Shown here in pieces: positions 1-7,565 of a stretch of DNA of 35,373 nucleotides. The DNA is from Meiothermus rufus DSM 22234 (GTDB taxonomy: Bacteria > Deinococcota > Deinococci > Deinococcales > Thermaceae): assembly GCF_000423425.1 (NCBI RefSeq), contig NZ_AUHY01000029.1:1-35373 (forward strand), written 5' to 3'. Made by a program: the position numbers and the translations under genes. Position 1 is the stretch's first letter; each line of letters begins with the position of its first letter. The notes under the pieces are model-generated. The model was given only the letters and a program-made list of their open reading frames with translations. It was not told where the DNA came from and searched no databases.

Positions 1-294
1 GAGTTCATGTCGGAATTTGAGGAGGCCTGTGAAGGTCTCGGCGTCAAGCTCTTCGTCCTTCCCCCGAGGAGCCCCAAGCTCAACGGTCACGTGGAGCGGA
101 TGCAGCGGACCTTCAGGGACGAGTTCTACACCCGGCCCTTACCCTCGCAGATCCCCGAGCTCCAAAAGAAGCTTGACGCTTACCTCGACCACTACAACCG
201 TGAGCGACCCCACCGGGCCCTAAACGGCCTCGCGCCCCTGGAGTTCCTGGCTATGATGCAAGAGGAGTCGGCCCCCCAGTCTCACATGTGTTGA
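1..294 (+). CDS. IS481-type transposase, C-terminal part (5' end outside window)
   Basis: The reading frame is open from base 1, so this is the 3' end of a longer gene and the ATG at position 7 is internal. The protein is the C-terminal part of a DDE integrase-core transposase: a PRSPKLNGHVERM stretch carries the third acidic residue (E of HVERM), followed by FRDEFY and the DHYNRERPHRAL signature typical of IS481/IS3-like transposases. The stop codon (292-294) lies inside or at the edge of the terminal repeat. The beginning of an equivalent gene is at 35300-35373 in the same orientation. Family assignment is from motifs; whether the two ends belong to identical copies cannot be seen here. Confidence 0.85.
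   Translation, partial: EFMSEFEEACEGLGVKLFVLPPRSPKLNGHVERMQRTFRDEFYTRPLPSQIPELQKKLDAYLDHYNRERPHRALNGLAPLEFLAMMQEESAPQSHMC
278..292. repeat. Right terminal inverted repeat of the IS481-like element
   Basis: AGTCTCACATGTGTT here is the exact reverse complement of 35235-35249. With a one-base gap the match continues a few bases outward (TTGACC against TTTGTCC). This marks the right end of the left IS copy. The precise outer boundary is uncertain: the core could start at TGTGAGACT, or include the outer AACACA. Confidence 0.7.
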
Positions 295-369
295 CCGATT
301 ACAGGACATAGCATAGTGGGCGGCGGATGTGCTAGGCTATCGAGCGGCAGCGTAAGTGTCCGGTGGACA
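293..369 (+). other. Junction between IS481 end and TnpB element, including its probable left end
   Basis: This short stretch between the IS481-like element and tnpB should contain the left end of the TnpB element and its 5' untranslated region. A small hairpin, TGTCC-ggt-GGACA (357-369), sits immediately before the tnpB ATG. No tnpA gene is present and I cannot place the exact left boundary, which may have been damaged by the neighbouring IS. Confidence 0.4.
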
Positions 370-1527
370 ATGATAAAAGCGTTCAAGTACCGCCTGTACC
401 CCACCAAACCCCAACTGCGGGACTTGGACAAAACGCTGATGCTTTGCCGCCACCTCTACAACGCCGCCTTGCAGGAGCGTAGAGAGGCTTACAAGAAGGC
501 CGGGGTGAGCGTCACCTACTACCAGCAGAAACGAAGCCTGCCCGAGGTACGCACCGAGTTACCGGAATACAAGGGCATCCACTCCCAGGTCTTGCAGAAC
601 GTCATCGAGCGGGTGGACAAAGCCTTCCAGGGCTTCTTCCGTAGGGTCAAGCATGGGGAGAACCCAGGCTACCCCCGCTTCAAGGGGCAGGGGCGCTACG
701 ACTCTTTCACCTTCCCCCAGGCCGGGACTACCGGGGTCAAGCTCCAGGAGGGCGGGAAGCGGGTGCTCCTCTTTGGCATCGGCTCGGTGAAGATGAAACT
801 TCACTGCCCGCTGGAAGGCAGGCTCAAGACCGCCACGCTGAAGCGGGAGGGGGAAGCGTGGTACATCGTCTTCGTCTGCGAGGTAAAGCCCAACCCGCTT
901 CCTCTAAACGACGAGAAAATCGGGATCGACCTGGGCACCCACCCCCACTTCCTGGTTACCTCCAAAGGGGAACTGGTCGAGGCCCCCCGGTACTTCCAGA
1001 AGGCCGAGGACAAACTGGCCAGAGCGCAGCGCTCCCTCTCCAGGAAGAAGCGGGGGAGCAACCGTCATAAGGAAGCCAGAAAGCGGGTGGCTGCCCTCCA
1101 CCGCAAAATCGCCAACCAGCGCAAAGACTTCCACCACAAGCTAGCCCGGAGGCTGGTAAACCGCTATGGCACGATAGTCCATGAAGACCTGAACATCAAA
1201 GCCCTGGCCCGCTCCCGCAGCGCCAAGGGGGTGCAGGACGCAGGCTGGGCGCAGTTTCTGCACATCCTCGCCTACAAAGCGGCGGAGGCTGGTAGGCGGG
1301 TCATCGCCGTAGACCCAAAATATACGAGCCAGGCCTGCCCGGTGTGCGGGCACCGGGAGAAGAAACCCTTGTGGGTCAGGGCGTTCACCTGCCCCGCTTG
1401 TGGGGCCTCTCTTCACCGGGATGTGGCTGCGGCCATCAATGTCCTGGCACGGTCGGGGCGTGTACCCGACCGCAGATGGGCTCGGACGGAGCCTTCGGGG
1501 ATGGGTACGGCGTGGGCCGTCCCGTGA
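370..1527 (+). CDS. tnpB: TnpB RNA-guided nuclease of an IS200/IS605 (IS1341-type) element
   Basis: A 385-residue TnpB. I use the ATG at 370 because MIKAFKYRLYPT is the usual TnpB N-terminus; a frame extension back to 316 adds 18 unconserved residues. The RuvC-like catalytic residues are all visible: D187 in GIDLG, E272 in HEDL and D351 in HRDVAAAIN. The zinc finger is C323/C326 (CPVCG) and C341/C344 (CPACG). Family knowledge: TnpB is an RNA-guided DNA endonuclease using an omega RNA from the transposon's right end, which helps the transposon persist at its site. All key residues are intact, so it is probably active or recently so. No TnpA transposase is encoded nearby, so mobility would need TnpA in trans. 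Confidence 0.92.
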   Translation: MIKAFKYRLYPTKPQLRDLDKTLMLCRHLYNAALQERREAYKKAGVSVTYYQQKRSLPEVRTELPEYKGIHSQVLQNVIERVDKAFQGFFRRVKHGENPGYPRFKGQGRYDSFTFPQAGTTGVKLQEGGKRVLLFGIGSVKMKLHCPLEGRLKTATLKREGEAWYIVFVCEVKPNPLPLNDEKIGIDLGTHPHFLVTSKGELVEAPRYFQKAEDKLARAQRSLSRKKRGSNRHKEARKRVAALHRKIANQRKDFHHKLARRLVNRYGTIVHEDLNIKALARSRSAKGVQDAGWAQFLHILAYKAAEAGRRVIAVDPKYTSQACPVCGHREKKPLWVRAFTCPACGASLHRDVAAAINVLARSGRVPDRRWARTEPSGMGTAWAVP

Positions 1528-1567
1528 GAACCGAGAAGCCCCGCTCTAAAGAGCGGGGAGTCGTCAC
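1430..1567 (+). ncRNA. Predicted omega RNA (right-end RNA) of TnpB
   Basis: By analogy with known TnpB systems, the guide RNA scaffold is made from the 3' end of tnpB plus the transposon right end, with the guide copied from flanking DNA. Here the scaffold would end at the right-end hairpin, and the guide would begin near 1568, that is, antisense to the last codons of the ABC ATPase gene. The 5' limit given is a guess; only the 3' hairpin region is directly visible. Confidence 0.35.
1531..1567 (+). mobile_element. Right end of the TnpB element with subterminal hairpin
   Basis: A perfect 8-bp stem CCCCGCTC / GAGCGGGG with TAAA loop (1539-1558) is followed by AGTCGTCAC (1559-1567). This form, a GC hairpin with a TAAA-like loop then a short AGTNGT-type tail, is typical of IS200/IS605 right ends recognised as single-stranded DNA. 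The element probably ends about 1567. The opposite-strand ABC gene takes its stop codon (1564-1566) from this tail. Confidence 0.65.
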
Positions 1568-2559
1568 GGCTGGTGAACCAGGGGCGGGCTTTCGGCGAAA
1601 ACCTGGCCGATGACCTCTTCGATAGGAGGCTCGCGCACCTCCAGGTCATCGATGGGTAGCTCGGCCAGCATGCGGCTGACGGTGGCCACCAGATGCTCCC
1701 GCCGCACCAGCAGCCGGGCCTCGAGGCCTTCTAGGGCCCGTACCTGGCCGAAGGTGGCCAGGTGTGCCTGATCCAGGGGGCTGGCCAGCTGGAGGTGCAC
1801 CTCGCGGTAGGGGGCGAAGCGCTCGAGCAGGGCTTCTAGCGAACCGTCGTAGATAAGTCCGCCGCGGTGGATCATCAGTACCCGGGGGCAGAGCGCGGTG
1901 ATGTCGGCCATGTAGTGGCTGGTGAGCAGGATGGTGGCCTGGTAGCGCCGGTTGTACTCCAGCAAAAACCGCCGCACCGCTACCTGGGCATTGACGTCCA
2001 GCCCCAACGTGGGCTCATCCAGGAACAAGACCTGGGGCTGGTGCAACAACGCGGCTAGAAGCTCGGCCTTCATCCGTTCGCCCAGGCTCAGCTTGCGCAC
2101 CGGCTGATAAAGCTGCTGCTTTAGTCCTAGCATCTCGCTAAGCTCGCCTAAGCGCTTCTTGAACACCGCGGGCTCGAGCTCGTACACCGCTGCGTTGACC
2201 CGCAGGCTCTCCATGGCGGGCAGATCCCACAGGAGCTGCTGCTTGTTGCCCATGACCAGGGTGATCTTGCGCAGGAAGGCATACTCTCGCCGGAAAGGCT
2301 GATGCCCGGCCACCTCCACCTGTCCGGCGCTGGGGTAGATCAGGCCGGTTAGGAGCTTGAGGGTGGTGGTCTTGCCTGCCCCGTTGGGCCCCAAAAAGCC
2401 CACCACCTCCCCCGGCTCAATTTGGAAGGAGACCTCCCGCACCGCTTCCACCCGCCGGGTTTGGCGGCGGAAAAAGTGCTTGAGTGTGCCCACAACCCCC
2501 GGTTCTTTCAGGGCCACAGAGTAGAACTTGGAAAGGCGCTCGGCCCGAATATGGCTCAT
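1564..2559 (-). CDS. ABC transporter ATP-binding protein (COG4586-like export system)
   Basis: A 331-residue ABC ATPase: Walker A GPNGAGKT (residues 57-64), signature LSLGER, Walker B VLFLDEP, and H-loop TSHYM. The N-terminal region with RRQTRRVEAVREVSF and the MGNKQQLLWDLP stretch resemble the COG4586 group of ABC-2 type uncharacterised exporters, which normally work with two membrane permeases encoded next to them. None is seen here; downstream on this strand lie only the IS elements. The ATG at 2559 is preferred (GAGGG upstream) over a GTG at 2580. The stop codon and part of the last proline codon fall within the TnpB element's right end, so the final residues were probably altered by insertion. 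Substrate unknown. Confidence 0.85.
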   Translation of the reverse strand: MSHIRAERLSKFYSVALKEPGVVGTLKHFFRRQTRRVEAVREVSFQIEPGEVVGFLGPNGAGKTTTLKLLTGLIYPSAGQVEVAGHQPFRREYAFLRKITLVMGNKQQLLWDLPAMESLRVNAAVYELEPAVFKKRLGELSEMLGLKQQLYQPVRKLSLGERMKAELLAALLHQPQVLFLDEPTLGLDVNAQVAVRRFLLEYNRRYQATILLTSHYMADITALCPRVLMIHRGGLIYDGSLEALLERFAPYREVHLQLASPLDQAHLATFGQVRALEGLEARLLVRREHLVATVSRMLAELPIDDLEVREPPIEEVIGQVFAESPPLVHQP

Positions 2560-2582
2560 AAGACCCTCACTAGGCAGCACTC

Positions 2583-2602
2583 CATCCTAAACCATCCTAA
2601 AC
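2583..2602. repeat. Tandem 10-bp direct repeat upstream of the ABC gene
   Basis: CATCCTAAAC is repeated twice back to back, across the DUF402 gene stop and the leader of the ABC ATPase gene. On the coding strand it reads GTTTAGGATG twice. It may be a regulator site or chance. Confidence 0.5.
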
Positions 2603-3127
2603 TCTTTCCAGCCAGGGCCGGCCCGGCCCGGGAGGGCGCACCGGCCAGGCCCGCTGGCGCATGTGCTGTTCGACCTGCCGAATCGCACGGAGGGCCTCCT
2701 CTACCCATTCCGCAGGGTAGAGCGGGGCCTTGGCCGCGAACTCCTCGAGGTCGAAGATCTGGCAGGTGTGGTCGGCCCGGCACTTGAGGTCAATCTCCAG
2801 GTCGTACTGCCAGATACGCTTTGGTTCAAAGCGGGGCGGGGTCTGGATGTTCCAGTAGTACTCCAGCACCTGGCCTTCAGCGTCTAGGTCGGGCCCTCCC
2901 GAGTACCACCGGCCCACCCAGAAGGCTACGTAGGCCTGGTGGGCCACCTGTACCCGCCGCTGCTTGCTGACGTGGTGAAAGCTGAAGCCCAGGGGCATGT
3001 GAACCAGCACGGCGCCCTCGCGCAGCTCACATACCTGGGCCTCCCACCAGTAGTGTAGGGTGTGGGCGGGGTACTTCCAGAACTCGATGCGCAGGGTTTG
3101 GCCAATCGCGTAGTCCAACACGGCCAT
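2597..3127 (-). CDS. DUF402 domain protein
   Basis: 176 residues. The central part (VLEYYWNIQTPP, then a WQYDLEIDLK stretch, then acidic IFDLEEFAAK) matches the DUF402 fold, found in nucleoside-diphosphatase-like proteins and in the C-terminus of FAU-1 RNA-binding proteins. Conserved aspartates of the metal/phosphate site would be those in YDLEIDL and FDLEE. The start ATG at 3127 is divergent from aspC with a 41-bp gap; no good Shine-Dalgarno is seen. The gene runs into the ABC ATPase leader (stop at 2597, next start at 2559), so the two may be co-transcribed. Precise substrate is not known from sequence. Confidence 0.75.
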   Translation of the reverse strand: MAVLDYAIGQTLRIEFWKYPAHTLHYWWEAQVCELREGAVLVHMPLGFSFHHVSKQRRVQVAHQAYVAFWVGRWYSGGPDLDAEGQVLEYYWNIQTPPRFEPKRIWQYDLEIDLKCRADHTCQIFDLEEFAAKAPLYPAEWVEEALRAIRQVEQHMRQRAWPVRPPGPGRPWLERV

Positions 3128-3168
3128 TCTACTTGACCCCAGCCGCTAAAGCCCCGAGAATCTACGGT

Positions 3169-4320
3169 ATGCGAGGCCTGTCCCAGCGCGTTAGAGCCCT
3201 GAAGCCCTCCGCCACCGTGGCGGTCAATGCTAAAGCCCTGGAGCTGCGTCGCCAGGGGGTCGACCTCATCGCGATGACCGCCGGTGAGCCGGATTTCGAC
3301 ACCCCCCAGTTTGTCAAAGACGCAGCAGTAAAAGCCATGATGGCTGGCAAGACCAAGTATGCCCCACCAGCGGGTATCCCTGAGCTGCGCGAGGCCATCA
3401 GCGCCAAGTTCAAGCGGGAAAACGGCCTGGAGATTCCCCCCGACCAGACCGTGGTCACGGTAGGGGGTAAACAGTGCCTGTTCAACCTGTTCCAGGCCAT
3501 CCTCGACCCAGGCGATGAGGTCATCGTGATTGGCCCCTACTGGGTGAGCTACCCGGAGATGATTCGCTTTGCCCAGGGGGTGCCGGTGGAGGTGCGCACC
3601 GGCCCGGAGGCGGGCTTCATCCCCGACCCTGCCGAGGTCGAGCGCCGGATTACCCCCCGCACCAAGGCCATCGTGCTCAACTCGCCCGGCAACCCTACCG
3701 GGGCGGTCTACCCCAAGGAGGTGCTGGTGGCCATTGCCGAGCTGGCCAACAAATACGACTTCTACGTGGTCTCCGACGAGATTTACGAGCACCTCATCTA
3801 CGAGGGTGAGCACTTCTCACCGGCCCAGGTGGCCCCCGAGCGTACCATCACCGTCAACGGGGCGGCCAAGGCCTTTGCCATGACCGGCTGGCGCATCGGC
3901 TATGCGGGTGGCCCCAAGGAGGTCATCAAGGGCATTATTGACGTCTCGAGCCAGTCCACCACCAGCCCCGACACCATTGCCCAGTGGGCCATGGTCGAGG
4001 CCCTTAACAACGTGCAGGAAGCGCAGAAGTTTATCGCCATGGCCCGGGAGGCCTACCGGGCCCGCCGCGACCTGATTGTGGAGGGGCTAAACGCGCTGGG
4101 CCTGCCCACTCCTCGGGTAAACGGGGCTTTTTATGTTCTGACCGACGTTTCTCGCCTTGACCCCGACGAAAACAAGGCCGCTTTGCGCCTTTTACAGGAA
4201 GCCCGGGTGGCGGTGGTACCCGGTACCGATTTTGCTGCGCCGCGCCACGTGCGCTTTAGCTACGCCACCAGCGAGGAAAATATCCGCAAGGCCCTAGAGC
4301 GCATGGCGGCTATCCTGTAA
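3169..4320 (+). CDS. aspC: Aspartate aminotransferase (PLP-dependent, class I)
   Basis: 383 residues, very like the T. thermophilus aspartate aminotransferase as I remember it, starting MRGLSQRV and with almost no gaps. It interconverts aspartate and 2-oxoglutarate with oxaloacetate and glutamate. The PLP lysine is K234 (NGAAKAFAMTGWR); N175 (SPGNPTG), D203 and Y206 (SDEIYEHL) complete the cofactor site. I start at ATG 3169 to match the family N-terminus; a frame extension to 3133 exists. A near-miss -10 box (GAGAAT) lies 7 bases before the ATG. The 3' end overlaps the convergent M20 gene by 11 bases. Confidence 0.93.
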   Translation: MRGLSQRVRALKPSATVAVNAKALELRRQGVDLIAMTAGEPDFDTPQFVKDAAVKAMMAGKTKYAPPAGIPELREAISAKFKRENGLEIPPDQTVVTVGGKQCLFNLFQAILDPGDEVIVIGPYWVSYPEMIRFAQGVPVEVRTGPEAGFIPDPAEVERRITPRTKAIVLNSPGNPTGAVYPKEVLVAIAELANKYDFYVVSDEIYEHLIYEGEHFSPAQVAPERTITVNGAAKAFAMTGWRIGYAGGPKEVIKGIIDVSSQSTTSPDTIAQWAMVEALNNVQEAQKFIAMAREAYRARRDLIVEGLNALGLPTPRVNGAFYVLTDVSRLDPDENKAALRLLQEARVAVVPGTDFAAPRHVRFSYATSEENIRKALERMAAIL

Positions 4321-5341
4321 GCCGCTCGATGAATCGCTGCAAGGCCTGGGCCCCCAGGTAAAGCGAGTCCGGTTCAACCCACTCCTCCGGGGTGTGGGCC
4401 CCTCCTCCTCGGTATACGCTCAGAGTTAGGGCAGGGATGCCGGCTTCTACCCCAGCCGAGGCGTCGGTGGAACCGGCGGTAAACTGAGCCTCGAGGCCCA
4501 CCTCTGCCAGGGCCAGGCGGGCGGCTTCCAGCATGGCCGGGGTCACGGTCATGCCGGCGGGGCGTTCCCCCAGGGTCTCGATTTCCAGCCGTATGTTGAA
4601 CTGCCGGGCAGCCTCCATTAGCACCTCGCGCACCTGCTGGGTCATTTGCTGGAGTACCGGAGCCTCCAAGGCGCGCAGGTCTAGTTCGAAACCTACCTCA
4701 CGGGGAATGGCGTTGATGGCCTCGCCCCCCCACAGGCGGCCCACGTTCAGGCTGGTATCGCTGGGGCGCTTTAGGGTGTACATCTGGGCCAGGGCCTGCC
4801 CCAAGGCCGGCACCGGTGAGGGGGCTTCCCGATCCCCCCAGGCGTGTCCCCCTGGCCCCAGCAAGCGGGCCCTTAGCCGGTGAGAGCCCGCCGAGCGGCT
4901 TACCACGCCGGGCAGATAGCCGTCAACGGCGATCATCTGCTGGGGCTTTAGGGCCTTGACCAACTGCCTAGCCCCGCGCAGGTTGCCCAGACCCTCCTCC
5001 CCCACGCTGAACGCTACGGTGCAGCCCAGCTCCGCCAGCCTGCCTGCTAAAGCGGCCAGCACCGCTACCCCCGCCGAGTTATCCCCCACGGCTGGCCCAT
5101 ACCAGCGGTTTTTCTCCCGCTGTAAGGGGGCAGGGTCGAGAACGGTGTCGAGGTGGGCCACCAGCAGCGTGGGGCCTTGGCCTGCCCAGACGTTACCCAG
5201 CGCATCGGTGTGGGGGGTTAATCCCTGGGCCTGAAGCTGCGCGGCAGCCCAGGCCCCGCGGGCCTTCTCCCCGCTGATTTCAGCGATCTCGCTGAGTAAC
5301 AGAACCGGATCGAGGGAGGTTGGATGGGTAGGTTTGCTCAT
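4310..5341 (-). CDS. M20-family metallohydrolase (peptidase/deacylase-like)
   Basis: 343 residues with the zinc-peptidase motif set of the M20 family: H63 and D65 in VAHLDT, bridging D87 in AVGDNSAG, E115/E116 in SVGEEG, D140 in AVDGY and a C-terminal His in GGGAHTPEEW. Related proteins include tripeptidase PepT, carboxypeptidases and the LysW-dependent deacylase LysK. Sequence alone does not choose the substrate; no lysine or arginine biosynthesis genes are adjacent. Start ATG at 5341, with no clear ribosome site. Confidence 0.82.
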   Translation of the reverse strand: MSKPTHPTSLDPVLLLSEIAEISGEKARGAWAAAQLQAQGLTPHTDALGNVWAGQGPTLLVAHLDTVLDPAPLQREKNRWYGPAVGDNSAGVAVLAALAGRLAELGCTVAFSVGEEGLGNLRGARQLVKALKPQQMIAVDGYLPGVVSRSAGSHRLRARLLGPGGHAWGDREAPSPVPALGQALAQMYTLKRPSDTSLNVGRLWGGEAINAIPREVGFELDLRALEAPVLQQMTQQVREVLMEAARQFNIRLEIETLGERPAGMTVTPAMLEAARLALAEVGLEAQFTAGSTDASAGVEAGIPALTLSVYRGGGAHTPEEWVEPDSLYLGAQALQRFIERLTG

Positions 5342-5392
5342 GGGGGTTCTGAGGAGGACGGCTGGGGGCAGAACCAGGCCCGCCTGGGAGAT

Positions 5393-5411
5393 AAAACCCG
5401 CGGAGGGTTTT
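5393..5411 (-). terminator. Intrinsic terminator-like hairpin after the response regulator gene
   Basis: Perfect 7-bp stem AAAACCC/GGGTTTT with a 5-base loop, located just past the response regulator stop at 5414. The T run is inside the 3' arm. It separates this gene from the M20 gene downstream on the same strand. Confidence 0.55.
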
Positions 5412-5413
5412 GC

Positions 5414-6067
5414 TTACGATTCCGGGTTCTTTTCCGCCAATCCCTCGCGCAAAGCGTAGAGGGCGGCCTGGGTGCGGTTGTTGAGGTGCAGCTTTTGGAA
5501 GATGTCGCTTAGCCGATTGCGCACGGTTTTCTCCGAAAGCGAGAGTTCGCTGGCGATCTCGAGGTTGGTGTATCCCTGGGCAACCAGGCGCAGAATCTGT
5601 ACTTCCCGCTCGGAGAGTTCGGCGTGGGCCTTGGGGGCGGTTTCCTGCTTGGCCTTGAAGTCCTGGATGATCTTCTCGGCCAGCTCGGCATCGAGCAGCA
5701 CCTCGCCTTGGTGCACCTGGCGGATAGCCTCCAGGAGTTCTTTGGCGTCGGCATCTTTGAGCATGTACCCCCGGGCCCCAGCCTTGACCGCTTCAAAGAC
5801 GTAGTTATCCTGGCGGTACATGGTCAGCATGATGACCTTGGCCTGGGGCCATTCCCTTAGGATTTCCTGGGTGGCCTGTACCCCGTCTAGGCCGGGCATC
5901 TGGATGTCCATCAGGATGATGTCGGGGTGGGCCTCGAGGGCGTGGCGCAAAGCTTCCCGCCCGTCTTTGGCTTCCCCCATGACCTTGAAGTCGGGCTCGG
6001 CCTCTAAGAGGCTTTTGAGCCCTTGACGAAACAAGGCGTGATCGTCGGCGATTAGGATACGGATCAT
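5414..6067 (-). CDS. NarL/FixJ-family response regulator (LuxR-type HTH)
   Basis: 217 residues. Receiver domain at residues 1-120: acidic pocket D8-D9, phosphoacceptor D54 (ILMDIQMPG), T82 and K104. LuxR-type helix-turn-helix at about 150-210 ([15 protein letters not shown], then [14 protein letters not shown]). No sensor kinase is adjacent, so its partner lies elsewhere. I choose ATG 6067 because the family begins [10 protein letters not shown]; longer frames run into the divergent SMR gene. A TACAAT box 7 bases before the ATG suggests a leaderless transcript. It could control the divergent transporter, but this is inference. Confidence 0.92.
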   Translation of the reverse strand: MIRILIADDHALFRQGLKSLLEAEPDFKVMGEAKDGREALRHALEAHPDIILMDIQMPGLDGVQATQEILREWPQAKVIMLTMYRQDNYVFEAVKAGARGYMLKDADAKELLEAIRQVHQGEVLLDAELAEKIIQDFKAKQETAPKAHAELSEREVQILRLVAQGYTNLEIASELSLSEKTVRNRLSDIFQKLHLNNRTQAALYALREGLAEKNPES

Positions 6068-6074
6068 TGCCTGT

Positions 6075-6080
6075 ATTGTA
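6075..6080 (-). promoter_or_regulatory. Leaderless-type -10 box of the response regulator gene
   Basis: TACAAT followed by exactly 7 bases (ACAGGCA) and the ATG at 6067; no Shine-Dalgarno. No convincing -35 at 17 bp. Confidence 0.5.
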
Positions 6081-6113
6081 CACACAAGGGTGGGCAAGGG
6101 TGGGAGGAGAAGT

Positions 6114-6437
6114 ATGAGCGGCTGGTGGTTTTTGTTGGTGGCGATTGTCTCCGAGGTAATTGGCTCCACTGGTCTCAAAGCCTCCCAGGGGTTCAGCAAA
6201 CTGGGGCCCTCGCTGGTGGTGGTGCTGGGGTATGCCAGTGCCTTTTACTTCATGAGCCTGGCCTTGAAGACCATTCCTCTCAACACCGCCTATGCGGTCT
6301 GGTCGGGGCTGGGCACGGCCCTAATCGCCCTGCTGGGCTGGCTGGTACTCAAGGAACCCATGAATGGAACCATCGCCCTGGGCATCGTTTTGATTGTGGT
6401 GGGGGTGGTGATTCTGAACCTGGCCTCGAGGGCCTAG
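6114..6437 (+). CDS. Small multidrug resistance (SMR) family transporter
   Basis: 107 residues with four hydrophobic segments. The essential proton/substrate glutamate is at residue 14 ([12 protein letters not shown]), exactly the EmrE position, and the conserved [10 protein letters not shown] stretch of helix 3 is present. The protein therefore belongs to the Qac/EmrE drug-proton antiporters rather than a truncated relative; SugE/Gdx-type guanidinium export is the alternative. The ATG at 6114 has a strong GGAGGAG ribosome site, whereas a frame start at 6090 lacks one. It is divergent from the response regulator with only 46 bp between them. Confidence 0.9.
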   Translation: MSGWWFLLVAIVSEVIGSTGLKASQGFSKLGPSLVVVLGYASAFYFMSLALKTIPLNTAYAVWSGLGTALIALLGWLVLKEPMNGTIALGIVLIVVGVVILNLASRA

Positions 6438-6539
6438 CCTAGGCACGGGCATACAAACGTCCCTGGTAGGCAGGGTATCTGCGGTGTACTGGGGGTCTAC
6501 GGGCGGGTTAGTCTGGGATGATCCGGCCCTGCCGCTTTT

Positions 6540-7382
6540 CTAGCGGCCAAACCTGCGTTCGCGCTTCTGGTAGTCGCGCACCGCCCGCAAAAAGTCCACC
6601 TTGCGGAAGGCCGGCCAGAAGGCATCAAAGAAGTAATACTCGCTGTAGGCTGCCTGCCACAGCAAAAAGCCCGAGAGTCGAATCTCGCCCGAGGTGCGGA
6701 TGATGAAGTCGGGGTCGGGGACCCCGGCGGTATAGAGCCGCTCGGAAATATGCGCCATGTCCAGCTCAGCGGCCAACTCCTCCGGCGACTTGCCGGTTCG
6801 GGCAGCCTCGAGCAACAACCGCTTGACCGCATCTACAATCTCTTCCCGCCCGCCGTAGCCCATGGCGATGTTCAGAAGCATTCCGTTGTGGTGGGCGGTA
6901 GCCCTTTCCAGCTCCTCCAGGGCCTCGAGCACCCTGGGAGGGAAGCGGTCGTGCCGCCCGATGACCTTGACCCGTACCTTGTGGGCGTGGATGCGGGGGT
7001 CTTGGGCCATGCGCCGGGCCTCTTGCACGAACAGATTCATCAGGGTTTCGATCTCGGTCTGGCTGCGGCCCCAGTTATCGGTGGAGAAGACCCAGATGGT
7101 CACGGTAGGAATGCGGAGCTCGAGGCACCACTCCAGGACTTCGTAGGCTTTTTGTACGCCAAAGGCATGGCCCTGGTGGGGTTCTAGGCCCAACTCCCGG
7201 GCGAAACGGCGGTTGCCATCTAGAATCAGGCCTAGGTGCCGCGGTACTGGGCCTTGGCGTACCTCGGCTTCTACACGCTTTTCGTACCACCAGTACAAGG
7301 GTTTTAAGGTAGCGCTGAAAAACTGTAGCAACTGCTGTTTAAGGGATGTTTTAGAAATTCGCGCAGGAGAAGTTACCGCCAT
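6540..7382 (-). CDS. uppS: Isoprenyl (undecaprenyl) diphosphate synthase, cis type
   Basis: 280 residues. The cis-prenyltransferase signature is complete: ILDGNRRFA with catalytic D55, the FSTDNW motif, and the RTSGEIRLSGFLLWQ and YSEYYF region near the C-terminus that binds IPP. It adds isoprenyl units in Z configuration to make the C55 (or shorter) carrier lipid for peptidoglycan and glycan assembly. About 45 residues precede the core, longer than the E. coli enzyme. The ATG at 7382 is preceded by GAGGTGG. Confidence 0.93.
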   Translation of the reverse strand: MAVTSPARISKTSLKQQLLQFFSATLKPLYWWYEKRVEAEVRQGPVPRHLGLILDGNRRFARELGLEPHQGHAFGVQKAYEVLEWCLELRIPTVTIWVFSTDNWGRSQTEIETLMNLFVQEARRMAQDPRIHAHKVRVKVIGRHDRFPPRVLEALEELERATAHHNGMLLNIAMGYGGREEIVDAVKRLLLEAARTGKSPEELAAELDMAHISERLYTAGVPDPDFIIRTSGEIRLSGFLLWQAAYSEYYFFDAFWPAFRKVDFLRAVRDYQKRERRFGR

Positions 7383-7565
7383 GAACCACCTCGACCCCTC
7401 CTATCTTAACCGGTGGTTTGAGGAAGCCATGTGCGGTTTGACAGGTGGGTTGGATTTAAACCCAAGGGGCAAATAAACCAGATTTAGACCGTTGCATCTG
7501 CTAGCATAACCCAAACGCCAGAAGAACGCCCTTTCAGATGTGCGTATGGCTTCAGGGGGTTTACT
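7383..7565. other. Intergenic region between uppS and the protease gene
   Basis: 183 bp holding the uppS ribosome site at its left edge and the protease leader at its right. A TTGACA occurs at 7438-7443 but has no well-placed -10. No RNA gene or repeat recognised. Confidence 0.5.

Noticed and set aside
316-369. tnpB starting at GTG 316
   Set aside because: The 18 extra residues have no resemblance to TnpB; the family begins MIKAFKYRLYPT at 370.
2539-2575. Leaderless -10 box for the ABC ATPase (TAGTGA, 7 bases, ATG 2559)
   Set aside because: The final T of TANNNT is missing and GAGGG can serve as a ribosome site.
2926-3813. Long open frame on the minus strand opposite aspC (295 codons)
   Set aside because: Shadow of a well-recognised gene in GC-rich DNA; low-complexity composition with no family resemblance. 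The same applies to long frames opposite nadV (10340-11371), nadM (11821-12738) and both gdh genes (27924-28775, 28889-29683).
7438-7467. TTGACA at 7438 as promoter of the protease
   Set aside because: No -10-like hexamer at 16-18 bp; the distance to the gene is also long.
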